Assembly (NCBI RefSeq): GCF_000244895.1
Contig: NZ_CM001441.1
Coordinates: 2,996,226-3,060,225 of the forward strand
Source of the DNA: Desulfosporosinus youngiae DSM 17734
GTDB taxonomy: Bacteria; Bacillota; Desulfitobacteriia; Desulfitobacteriales; Desulfitobacteriaceae
Length of the DNA stretch: 64,000 nt
Direction of reading: 5' to 3'
In this document: positions 35,696 through 43,691 of the stretch, in pieces
How the letters are laid out: each line of letters opens with the position of its first letter
Numbering within the stretch: the first letter of the stretch is position 1
The notes under the pieces: generated by a model
What the model was told of the DNA's origin: nothing
The model's database searches: none
Seen by the model: the letters and a program-made list of their open reading frames with translations, nothing else
Made by a program: the position numbers and the translations under genes

Positions 35696-35821
35696 TTATG
35701 GGCTTTTATGGCTTAATCGTTTCTGAATATTACGCTCTTTATGCGTATCAAACTCCTGGTAATGCGGATCTCTTACGGTTACCGGTGATTTTGGTCGCGA
35801 TACTTTCTTGTGAGCACCCAT
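35696..35821 (-). CDS. Basic mini-protein of 41 residues, unknown function
   Basis: ATG 35821 has GGGAGG 7 bp upstream, and a clean terminator follows the TAA. The product is strongly basic (MGAHKKVSRPKSPVTVRD at the start, RLSHKSP at the end), with no hydrophobic segment and no cysteine, so it may bind nucleic acid or be intrinsically disordered. I do not recognise it. Upstream (35851-35868) is a TAAACC triplication. The opposite-strand 60-codon frame here lacks a ribosome site. Confidence 0.6.
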   Translation of the reverse strand: MGAHKKVSRPKSPVTVRDPHYQEFDTHKERNIQKRLSHKSP

Positions 35822-36019
35822 TATTGATCCTCCCTTTCCGTAAGTCAAGCTAAACCTAAACCTAAACCTAGTTTTTCCTCTGGAAGTACTAGCTATGCTG
35901 CTTTTTTCTGTTAAATAGTGTAATTAATCATTCTGCGGATTCCCTGACGTGCTATAATATAATAAGGAAAGCATGACCATAAATTACAGAGAAACTTCCC
36001 GAGAGGCTGGAGGGATAGA

Positions 36020-36736
36020 ATGCTGAACGAGCAGCAACTTCGTGACATCTTAACGACTAAACTATTCTCAGGTAACATGCCCCCTGATTTCATTAATTTC
36101 TGTCTGACTCATGGAAGAATTCGTTATTATGCTCCCAAACAATATCTGTATTTCTCCGGGGATGAGGGAAATACGGTTTACTTTCTTATTTCAGGAAGAG
36201 TTCGGCTCTACTTAATGGGTGAGTTTACGGAAAAGATTATTCGCGTACTTAAACCACCTGTTTTTTTCCCTGAAATCATACTGGACGGAAAACCCTATCC
36301 TCATTCTGCGCTTTGTATTGAGGATACTGAAGTATTATCAATCGATCGGCACACGTTTATGCGCTTTATTGAAAGCAATCCATCCTTACTATGGATCTTT
36401 TATCGTGAACTTGCTTTGGATCTGCGTCGATCCTACCGGCAAATCAGAAACCTATCACTTGGGGATGCACGTTTACGTTTGGGCGCTAAACTCTTTGCTT
36501 TAGCCCATGTACATGGTTTGAAGTCTAAAAACGGGATTTTGATTACTATTCCCCTTTCCGCAACGGAACTTGCAGGCATGTGCAGTCTTGCCCGGGAGTC
36601 TGTGAGCCGCATATTAACTGAATTAAAAGAAGTAAAAATTATTGAAATTAATAAAAGAAATATTACCGTCTTAGATATGCAAACTCTGCGGGTGTGGATC
36701 CATGAACGAGCTGCCCGCTCCCGTTCACTAAACTGA
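36020..36736 (+). CDS. Crp/Fnr family transcription regulator
   Basis: A 238-residue regulator. The cyclic-nucleotide-type sensor barrel (about 25-120, with FSGDEGNTVYFLISGRVRLY) is followed by a long dimer helix and a C-terminal winged helix with LSATELAGMCSLARESVSRILTEL. It lacks the FNR iron-sulfur cysteine cluster. The layout is like the CprK-type regulators of Desulfitobacterium, but the ligand cannot be told. GGAGGG lies 5 bp before the ATG. Its 3' end overlaps the converging ferredoxin-type gene by 9 bp. Confidence 0.9.
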   Translation: MLNEQQLRDILTTKLFSGNMPPDFINFCLTHGRIRYYAPKQYLYFSGDEGNTVYFLISGRVRLYLMGEFTEKIIRVLKPPVFFPEIILDGKPYPHSALCIEDTEVLSIDRHTFMRFIESNPSLLWIFYRELALDLRRSYRQIRNLSLGDARLRLGAKLFALAHVHGLKSKNGILITIPLSATELAGMCSLARESVSRILTELKEVKIIEINKRNITVLDMQTLRVWIHERAARSRSLN

Positions 36737-37327
36737 AGAAGCTCTGCTTTCAAGGAAGTGTGTTAATCTCTCTTCCGGCTTGCTTTTCTTCATATAGTCG
36801 AGAATTATATTGCAAACCCATTCTACCACTTCTTCATCCGTCGAAACTTTTTTATCGAACGTTGCGAACCGGGGGTGTCTGCCTACTCGGCCACCAAGGC
36901 GTAAAATCCAACCGCTTTCTCCATTTGTTAAGGTCCCTGAAGGGCAAACAGTTTGACAGCTGCCGCAAGAAAGACATCGAGCTTTATCTATGCTTATTCC
37001 GCTCGGCTGCATTGATATTGCTTCTTCTAAGCAAGAGCGAACACAAGAGTTACATTTTAGACACATTGCCTCAGTGATTAGCGGAGTTACATATCCGGTA
37101 ATGCTAAAGTCTTTAATATCAGGTCGGGAGCAACCATTTGGACAGCCGGCTAAACCAACTTTCGGAAAATGGTGATGCAGCAGTGGGCGAAACCTGTTTT
37201 CAAATGTTTCAAGAATATTTAACTCGGATAAATTGGTTGTTAATGCTTCATGAAGATCATTCCATTTACGGGCAGATTTTTGACAATCCGGCCGACAATG
37301 TTCAATCTGAAATCCTGTTTGCTTCAT
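36728..37327 (-). CDS. Small siroheme/4Fe-4S sulfite-reductase-like ferredoxin protein
   Basis: A 199-residue protein. GLAGCPNGCSRPDIKDFSITG matches the second half of the siroheme-4Fe4S motif of nitrite/sulfite reductases. It is followed by two ferredoxin clusters (CLKCNSCVRSC and CLSCGSCQTVC). The full-length catalytic N-terminus of AsrC or DsrAB is missing, so it may be an electron carrier or a mini sulfite reductase. A CRPDC pair is near the N-terminus. ATG 37327 has GGGGG 7 bp upstream. It converges with the Crp-type regulator, which might control it. Confidence 0.7.
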   Translation of the reverse strand: MKQTGFQIEHCRPDCQKSARKWNDLHEALTTNLSELNILETFENRFRPLLHHHFPKVGLAGCPNGCSRPDIKDFSITGYVTPLITEAMCLKCNSCVRSCLEEAISMQPSGISIDKARCLSCGSCQTVCPSGTLTNGESGWILRLGGRVGRHPRFATFDKKVSTDEEVVEWVCNIILDYMKKSKPEERLTHFLESRASSV

Positions 37328-37441
37328 TTCCATTCCCCCAAAAATCTCCGATCATAATGAGCTTATTTTATCCTTCTGAGGTAGTGTAGCAAATATACTG
37401 AAACTAAAGTGTGGCTTAAATCACACAGTAAATTATTTACA

Positions 37442-37490
37442 AAAACAAATCGCTATGGCAGAAGAGGAATCTGCCATAGCGATTTGTTTT
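37442..37490. terminator. Long hairpin downstream of phoU
   Basis: A perfect 21-bp inverted repeat (37442-37462 with 37470-37490) with A/T ends on both sides. It may end transcripts from the phoU side. The 200 bp between it and phoU hold only a doubtful 45-codon plus-strand frame. Confidence 0.7.
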
Positions 37491-37688
37491 ATTTTGTGTA
37501 TCTAATACTTTCCAGTGACCGCAACTACTAAGGGTTTTGTGTTCAATGCCATGAATTAATTAGTTTTCTGGATATTGGCACACAGGCAAGTAACTTACGC
37601 TAGGAGACCCAAATGAATTATAGTATTGACTCAAGCTGGCCGCCCAAAGAGGGAAATACTTTACTTAAATATGAAGATGCCTTCTACT

Positions 37689-38348
37689 CTATTCGTTTAA
37701 ATCCATTCTTTTCCCATTACAAATATAGACAATTTCTTCAGCAATATTAGTGCAATAGTCCCCTAACCGCTCTAAAAAGCGACTCGCAAAGAGAAGATAA
37801 TTAGCTTGTGTTACTTTATTAGGGTCTTCCATCATCAGATCCTTAAGTTCCCCGAAGACTCCCGAATAGATTTTGTCAATCTTATCATCAATCAATGACA
37901 TTTCTGCTGCAGTACCGCAATCTTCATTAATATATGCTTTAAGTCCAATATCAATCATTTCCAGAACCAAAGCACACATGAGCGGAATATCAGTTAACGG
38001 CTTTATGAATTTTTCCTGACCTATTCTGATCGTTATCTTTGCCAGATCAACCGACAAATCGCCCATTCTCTCCAGGTAAATAGAGATTTTAAAGCCAGCC
38101 ACCAGCTTGCGTAAATCACGGGCAAAGGGCTGCTGAGTAGCTATAAGAAGAATGCATTTTTCTTCAATAATTGCTTGCAAATCATTAATCTCCAAATCCT
38201 TCACTACAATAGAGTTGGCTAATTCAAGATCTTGGTTCAGCAATGAACTTACAGCATTCGAAATTTGTTGGCTGACCATTTCCCCCAGGTTTAAAATATT
38301 TAAACGAAGTTCCTCTAATTCATTATCAAATTTCTGCCGGGTTGGCAT
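37689..38348 (-). CDS. phoU: Phosphate uptake regulator PhoU
   Basis: A 219-residue helical metal-binding protein that lowers Pst/Pho signalling when phosphate is ample. Two PhoU repeats carry E/D-rich motifs (MGDLSVDLAKI near residue 83 and LGDYCTNIAEE near 198). ATG 38348 has GGAGG 9 bp upstream; the longer frame to 38399 is unlikely. It closes the pst operon. Confidence 0.93.
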   Translation of the reverse strand: MPTRQKFDNELEELRLNILNLGEMVSQQISNAVSSLLNQDLELANSIVVKDLEINDLQAIIEEKCILLIATQQPFARDLRKLVAGFKISIYLERMGDLSVDLAKITIRIGQEKFIKPLTDIPLMCALVLEMIDIGLKAYINEDCGTAAEMSLIDDKIDKIYSGVFGELKDLMMEDPNKVTQANYLLFASRFLERLGDYCTNIAEEIVYICNGKRMDLNE

Positions 38349-38456
38349 TACAGCAGTCCTCCTCTCGATATCTAAAATTATTATAAGCGTGATTTCCACA
38401 AAAATATAGCGGTAAGCAACTTCCTCAAAATCAACAATAACAATAGACAGAGGTCA

Positions 38457-39209
38457 TTAACCAAAGCGTCCGGATATATAATCTTCGGTCTTTTTCTTAG
38501 CCGGCCGGGTAAAGAGGATACTTGTTACATCCTCTTCGATTAAATCGCCACTTAAGAAAAATGCGGTTCGATCCGAGACACGGGATGCCTGGTGCATATT
38601 ATGAGTAACAATCATGATCGTATATTTATCTTTCAACTCTGCAATTAATTCTTCAATCTTCATGGTGGAAATTGGGTCGAGTGCGGATGTAGGTTCATCC
38701 ATCAATAAGATTTCCGGACCCACTGCTAAGAGGCGTGCTATACAGAGCCGCTGCTGCTGACCACCTGAAAGCCCTAATGCGGATTCATGCAAACGATCCT
38801 TGACTTCGTTCCATAAAGCTGCATCCTTTAAACTGGCTTCAACTATTTCACTCAGTTTTTTCTTATCGGTTTCTCCATGAATACGAGGACCATAAGCAAT
38901 ATTTTCAAAGACCGACTTTGGAAAAGGATTCGGATTTTGAAATACCATGCCTACCTTTTTGCGAAGTAATACTACATCCGTATCCGATGCATAGATATTC
39001 TGTCCGTCAATATTCACTTGCCCTGTAATTCTGACACCTGGGATTAAATCTTGCATTCGATTGAGAGTTCGTAAAAAGGTCGATTTACCGCAACCTGAAG
39101 GACCAATCAGGGCAGTCACACTTTTTTCCTTCATCGATAGACATATTTTATTTAAGGCTTGTTGATCACCATAAAAAAGGTCGAGATTATCAACCGCGAT
39201 CTTATCCAT
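38457..39209 (-). CDS. pstB: Phosphate ABC transporter ATPase PstB
   Basis: A 250-residue ABC ATPase powering phosphate import. Walker A is GPSGCGKST, the signature LSGGQQQR and Walker [13 protein letters not shown]. The [29 protein letters not shown] segment is typical of PstB. It lies in the order pstC-pstA-pstB-phoU. Confidence 0.97.
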   Translation of the reverse strand: MDKIAVDNLDLFYGDQQALNKICLSMKEKSVTALIGPSGCGKSTFLRTLNRMQDLIPGVRITGQVNIDGQNIYASDTDVVLLRKKVGMVFQNPNPFPKSVFENIAYGPRIHGETDKKKLSEIVEASLKDAALWNEVKDRLHESALGLSGGQQQRLCIARLLAVGPEILLMDEPTSALDPISTMKIEELIAELKDKYTIMIVTHNMHQASRVSDRTAFFLSGDLIEEDVTSILFTRPAKKKTEDYISGRFG

Positions 39210-39239
39210 ATTGAATTCTCCTTACATCCCTATTGAGTA

Positions 39240-40085
39240 TTACGCCTTATTTTTCCCTTGATGCCGATATTGCAGCCAACGACTGGGCAGGGTCAAACAA
39301 ATGTTAAAGACGATCACCATGATGATTAACAGCGCAGCCGTTCCATCGGCAATTTGATCCGGATTTGTCCCTGGCAACGGATTTGACTTAACGGCGAATA
39401 AATGGACCGCTAATGTTTCTCCGGCCGCTAAAGGATTAACATCAAAGGGTATTCGTGAAACATTCATTCCCGCAGTAAAAATTAAAATAGCTGTCTCTCC
39501 CAACGCCCTGCCGGCGACAAGGGTTATTCCGGTAATAAGACCAGGAAGGGCTGTCGGCAGAATAACTTTTCGCAAGGTTTGCCACATGGTAGCTCCTAAG
39601 GCTAAACTAGCTTCTCGATAACTTCTGGGTACTGCTAACAAAGATTCTTCTGTAACACGAACTAAGATTGGTAAATTGAGTAAGGCTAGAGTAGCCGCTC
39701 CACCTAAAATAGTGAAGCCAAGACCTAACATGTTCACAAAGAGAATCATGCCGAAGAGACCAAATACTATGGATGGAACGCTCGCTAAACTCTCTGTGCT
39801 CAAGCGAATCAGGTCTGTAAGTTTATTTTTAGGGGCATATTCAGCCATATAGATTCCAGCACCCAAACCGACCGGCAGAGAAAAAATCAGCGAGAGAAAT
39901 AAAATATAAAAGGAGTTGAAAAGTTGACCTCTTACGCCATCCGGACCATTGAAGAACTCAACTGTAAGATGAGGTAGACCTTTTCCCAAAATTAGAGCTA
40001 AGAAAGCAACTAGTAAAGCGACAATAGCTAGAGCTCCTAACCAAAGCAAAGCACTGGCAAACCGATCCGCTTGATGAGCTTTCAA
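39240..40085 (-). CDS. pstA: Phosphate ABC transporter permease PstA
   Basis: A 281-residue inner-membrane permease with six helices and the binding-protein-dependent EAA loop (EASLALGATMWQTLRKVILPTALPG). It pairs with PstC. The start is TTG overlapping the pstC stop, implying coupled translation. Confidence 0.95.
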   Translation of the reverse strand: MKAHQADRFASALLWLGALAIVALLVAFLALILGKGLPHLTVEFFNGPDGVRGQLFNSFYILFLSLIFSLPVGLGAGIYMAEYAPKNKLTDLIRLSTESLASVPSIVFGLFGMILFVNMLGLGFTILGGAATLALLNLPILVRVTEESLLAVPRSYREASLALGATMWQTLRKVILPTALPGLITGITLVAGRALGETAILIFTAGMNVSRIPFDVNPLAAGETLAVHLFAVKSNPLPGTNPDQIADGTAALLIIMVIVFNICLTLPSRWLQYRHQGKNKA

Positions 40086-40963
40086 CGGGCTGCCCCCTTT
40101 CGTGAGGCTGTTCGAACAAGAATAATCATAATCAGGGCAATAATCAGAAGAATAAAGGCCATCATAAATAAAGCATTATTCCAAGTTGATCCAAAAGGAG
40201 TGTTGCCCATTTCCATAACAATATCACTGGTCAATGTGGATGTTGGACTCCCTAAAGAATCAGGGAAGCGCGGAGAATTGCCAATAACCATCTGTACCGC
40301 CATTGTCTCTCCGATAGCCCTGGCCATTGCCAAAATGATAGCGGTTAATATGCCTGGGGATGCCGCCGGTACAAGAACTTTGCGAATAGTTTGCCAGCGT
40401 GTCGCCCCTAAAGCTAGTGAAGCTTCTTTATAAGTTTTTGGTAAAGAGCGTAAAGCATCTTCCGAAAGACTAATAACCGTAGGCAAAATCATAATTGCTA
40501 ATACGATGCCTGCAGCCAACATACCATAACCGGTCGGCGAGTTCGTCAGTTTGCCTGTAAAGCTCACGATGACCGTAATACCTACGTATCCGTATACTAC
40601 TGAGGGAATTCCGGCAAATAAATCCGTGGCCGGACGCATAATAGCGCGTACCCATGGCGGAGCAATCTCAGCTAAAAATACAGCTCCCGCTAGTCCAAGG
40701 GGTCCGCCAAGCAGGATCGCGATAAATGTCGTTCCTAGGGAGCCCGCTATAAATGTAAGAGCTCCGAACTGTCCATTATCAGGGCTCCACTTGCTGCTGG
40801 TAAAAAACTCAAAGATGCTTACTTCTCGAAACGTGGATAAACCCTGCATGCCTACAAACCAAATAATACACAAAATAATCAATGAAACTAAAACTGCGCT
40901 GCTAATAAATAAATAGCGTGACAGACGATCATTGAAATATACCCAGGACTTAGGGTTAGTCAA
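40082..40963 (-). CDS. pstC: Phosphate ABC transporter permease PstC
   Basis: A 293-residue membrane permease with six helices and the loop EASLALGATRWQTIRKVLVPAASPG. It starts at TTG with GGAGG 9 bp upstream. About 265 bp separate it from pstS, with a long hairpin between. Confidence 0.95.
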   Translation of the reverse strand: MTNPKSWVYFNDRLSRYLFISSAVLVSLIILCIIWFVGMQGLSTFREVSIFEFFTSSKWSPDNGQFGALTFIAGSLGTTFIAILLGGPLGLAGAVFLAEIAPPWVRAIMRPATDLFAGIPSVVYGYVGITVIVSFTGKLTNSPTGYGMLAAGIVLAIMILPTVISLSEDALRSLPKTYKEASLALGATRWQTIRKVLVPAASPGILTAIILAMARAIGETMAVQMVIGNSPRFPDSLGSPTSTLTSDIVMEMGNTPFGSTWNNALFMMAFILLIIALIMIILVRTASRKGAAR

Positions 40964-41135
40964 CCTTTTACACCTCCGCCAATCTTAATCCATATTATCA
41001 ACTGCTGAATAGTCAACCTGGCACCGTTGAATTATTGAGCATGATTTATTCTAACTTATCTGTGTAAACTAGCAATTAAGGGAATGTAAAGTTTAGGTTA
41101 ACTTTGTGGGATCGTTTAATTCTAATTCTTCTTGA

Positions 41136-41182
41136 CCACAGAGAATAGGAGCAAGGAAAAACCTTGCTCCTATTCTCTGTGG
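41136..41182 (-). terminator. Stem-loop between pstS and pstC
   Basis: A perfect 21-bp stem with an AAAAA loop, starting 47 bp past the pstS stop. No T run follows, so it more likely stabilises the pstS mRNA end or limits read-through into pstC, keeping the binding protein in excess. Confidence 0.75.
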
Positions 41183-41228
41183 CTTATCTATAGTTCTGTT
41201 AAACTTAAACTTGCGTATAAAACCGGTC

Positions 41229-42095
41229 TTATTTCTTAAGCATACTGACAGGGATAAATCCAGTTTTTTCAACATTCTTCTCTTGGAATTCTTTGCTCAT
41301 AATATAATCTAAGAACGCCTTTACAGTTCCTGTTGGCTCTCCTTTAGTATACATGTGTTCAAAGGCATAAATAGGATACGTTCCGTTGGCAACTGTTTCT
41401 ACGCTGTATTCTACACCATTATACTTCAAGGCCTTAACAGTGTCTTTCAAGTAAGCGGCATCACAATAACCGATTGCGCCGGAGGTTTGTGCTACACCAG
41501 TAATTAAGTTTCCGGTAGAATCCTGAGCCGCTGCCGCATCTGTAAAATCTTTTCCATCCATCACAATTTTACTGATCGTTGCACGAGAACCGGACGATTT
41601 AGCACGACCGATAATTGATATTTTGGAGTCACTGCCACCAACGTCTTTCCAATTGGTAATTTTTCCGGTGAAGATATCGGTCAATTGTTCTTTGGTCAAG
41701 TTATCGACTGTGACATCTTTATTAACAATAATGAGAAAGGGTGCAACTGCAACTTGATGATCGACTAAACCTTTATCTTTTAGTTCATCCGTAACTTCTA
41801 CATCAGAGTTTCCGATATCTACAGAACCGCTGGCAACGTTATTCAGACCTGTAAATGATCCGCCGCCGCTTATGTTTACTTGTACGCCAGCATTCTTTGA
41901 CATAAACTCATCGGCTGCTAATTTGACCAGTGGCTGGAGGGCTGTTGAACCAGCAGCGGAAATAGTTTTCTTTTCAACAGTTTGTGCAGGTGTTGTCTCC
42001 TTGGTTGGTTCTGCGGTTTGGCCGCAGCCCACCAAAGCCAGTAAAGCAAATAATGTGGTACCTACAAATGCGATCTTAGATTTCGTTTTAAACAA
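41229..42095 (-). CDS. pstS: Phosphate-binding lipoprotein PstS
   Basis: A 288-residue extracellular phosphate receptor. A lipoprotein signal ends in ALVGCG near residue 24. Phosphate-binding segments AAGSTALQPL, SGGGSFTGL and GRAKSSGSRAT are present. Start TTG 42095 with AAGGGGG 8 bp upstream. A Pho-box-like promoter lies directly upstream. Confidence 0.96.
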   Translation of the reverse strand: MFKTKSKIAFVGTTLFALLALVGCGQTAEPTKETTPAQTVEKKTISAAGSTALQPLVKLAADEFMSKNAGVQVNISGGGSFTGLNNVASGSVDIGNSDVEVTDELKDKGLVDHQVAVAPFLIIVNKDVTVDNLTKEQLTDIFTGKITNWKDVGGSDSKISIIGRAKSSGSRATISKIVMDGKDFTDAAAAQDSTGNLITGVAQTSGAIGYCDAAYLKDTVKALKYNGVEYSVETVANGTYPIYAFEHMYTKGEPTGTVKAFLDYIMSKEFQEKNVEKTGFIPVSMLKK

Positions 42096-42133
42096 GTTTG
42101 TTTCCCCCTTAATTTTTTCTTGAGTGCAGATTG

Positions 42134-42188
42134 ATTATACAAAATGTTTGTAAAGTCTTAATGAATTCAATGTAAACTTTAAGTTAAA
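42134..42188 (-). promoter_or_regulatory. Pho-box promoter of pstS
   Basis: Minus-strand direct units: TTTAACTTAAAG (42177-42188), TTTACATTGAA (42166-42176), TTCATTAAGAC (42155-42165) and TTTACAAACAT (42144-42154), a 4-bp gap and -10 TATAAT (42134-42139). There is no -35 of the usual kind, as expected for a PhoB-activated promoter. The same 12+11+11+11+4 geometry recurs at the regulator gene. Confidence 0.85.
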
Positions 42189-42197
42189 GTTTTAATT

Positions 42198-42884
42198 TTA
42201 CTCCCGACGGGTAAAAAGATAACCTACTCCCCTTACTGAATCAATAACCGGTCCTAAAGGCTTTAATTTATTTCTTAAATGACTAATATGCACGTCTAAA
42301 GCTCTGGTCCCTGTGCTGGAAAGATTGCCCCAAATCTTCTGTATTAAATATTCCCGGCTAAACACCTGGTAAGGATTGGCTACAAAGAGAACTAAAAGTT
42401 CGAACTCCTTTACTGTAAGGCTTAGAGGCTGTTCATCTAAAGTAACCAGGTAATTTTCTTGCCAAATCTCTAAAGTTCCCCACCTTAAAGGACTCTTTTT
42501 GGCTTCAGCTTTTCGTTGAACTTCTCTAAGCCTCGCTTTAATTCTCGCTAATAATTCTCTGGAATTGAAGGGCTTTGTTATATAATCGTCAGCTCCCAGT
42601 TCAAGGCCGATGACTTTATCTGTTACATCATCACTATCGCTCATTATAATTATTGGAACAGATCCAAATTCATTGTGTGATCGAATGGATTTACACACAT
42701 CTAATCCATCAATAAACGGCAGAGTTTGATCTAAGATGATGATATCCGGACTTTCCCGCCTGGCCAGATCTAATCCTTGTTCACCGTCCGCAGCGATAAG
42801 TACAGTATGCCCTTCCCTTTCTAAATCATTGCGAGTAAGTTCTTGAATTTTAATTTCGTCGTCTACGAGCAAAATTTTGGCCAC
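42198..42884 (-). CDS. phoB: PhoB/PhoP-type response regulator
   Basis: A 228-residue OmpR-family regulator. The receiver has DDE at the N-terminus, the phospho-aspartate in IIILDQTLP and a Lys in ITKPF. The C-terminal winged helix has LTVKEFELLVLF and VDSVRGVGYLF. Its own promoter and that of pstS share the same repeats, so it is the likely regulator of this island. No PhoR histidine kinase gene is adjacent. GGGGAG precedes the ATG. Confidence 0.9.
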   Translation of the reverse strand: MAKILLVDDEIKIQELTRNDLEREGHTVLIAADGEQGLDLARRESPDIIILDQTLPFIDGLDVCKSIRSHNEFGSVPIIIMSDSDDVTDKVIGLELGADDYITKPFNSRELLARIKARLREVQRKAEAKKSPLRWGTLEIWQENYLVTLDEQPLSLTVKEFELLVLFVANPYQVFSREYLIQKIWGNLSSTGTRALDVHISHLRNKLKPLGPVIDSVRGVGYLFTRRE

Positions 42885-42950
42885 ATCTTAACTCCCCTCA
42901 ATAAATTTTCCTCCCTTACGAAATTTGTATCTAAAAGATCACCTACACAT

Positions 42951-43005
42951 ATCATAAGCTTTGTATGTAAAGTCTAAATGAACATAATGTAAAGTTAGTG
43001 TTAAA
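42951..43005 (-). promoter_or_regulatory. Pho-box promoter of the response regulator gene
   Basis: Minus-strand units TTTAACACTAAC (42994-43005), TTTACATTATG (42983-42993), TTCATTTAGAC (42972-42982) and TTTACATACAA (42961-42971), a 4-bp gap and -10 TATGAT (42951-42956). This implies autoregulation. Confidence 0.85.
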
Positions 43006-43027
43006 TATTGTAATCTCAGTCAGAAAG

Positions 43028-43087
43028 GTAAGATAAATAACAGCTGTCTTCTGAAATAAATTCGAAGACAGCTGTTATTTATCTTAC
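43028..43087 (-). terminator. Terminator at the end of the phn operon remnant
   Basis: A perfect 24-bp inverted repeat (43028-43051 with 43064-43087) overlaps the stop codon of the broken phnE copy. It separates the phn operon from the regulator gene. Confidence 0.8.
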
Positions 43088-43691
43088 TTTATTCATAGAA
43101 CCTGTTTCCAGAAGGATCGCTATCGCAAGAATCAAGTATGTCATAACCCCAATTTCCCCTGCTCCGGCAACCACACTCATGGAAATTGCATAAGCGAAGT
43201 TAATTTGAAATCTCATGTAAGACCAGGCTATCAAGTGGGTATTAAAGCATACTCTTCTATCTCTATTCTGAAAAAGCTCAAAATAGGGCTTAGATAAATA
43301 GCCAATCGAGTGAAATGTCATGCCAATTAGTGCCGCAGCACTGCCGAGTTCAGTAGATACTGCAAAAATAAATACCCATAATATTGTAGGAACTGGTCGG
43401 ATAATAGTGACAAGTCCTTTGATAATATTGCTAATATATTTAGAATACATATCTTGAGCGGTTAACAACCCCAAGCCCAGAGAAATTAATCCACCGCTCA
43501 AGGTCGCGAATAAAGCCAGTCCTAAAGTCGTCATAATTTTCTGAACAGCGTTCCATAAGGTAAAGCTATGAGAATACGGGTACAGAAACATCATTTTAAA
43601 ATGATCAAGTTTATCAGACAAACCCTTGAAAATCTCAATACTCTTATAATCCATCCTTAAACTAATGTAGATTGTCAATCCCGTAATAATT

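Noticed and set aside
35671-35853. 60-codon plus-strand frame
   Set aside because: It is antisense to the 41-codon gene, begins inside that gene's terminator hairpin and has no proper ribosome site; the purines upstream are the stem.
35851-35868. Telomere-like TAAACC triplication
   Set aside because: Only three units; most likely chance or slippage in AT-rich DNA.
37613-37750. 45-codon plus-strand frame with AGGAG 6 bp before ATG
   Set aside because: It overlaps the phoU C-terminus in antisense by about 60 bp and has no promoter or terminator of its own. Possible, but too weak to list as a gene.
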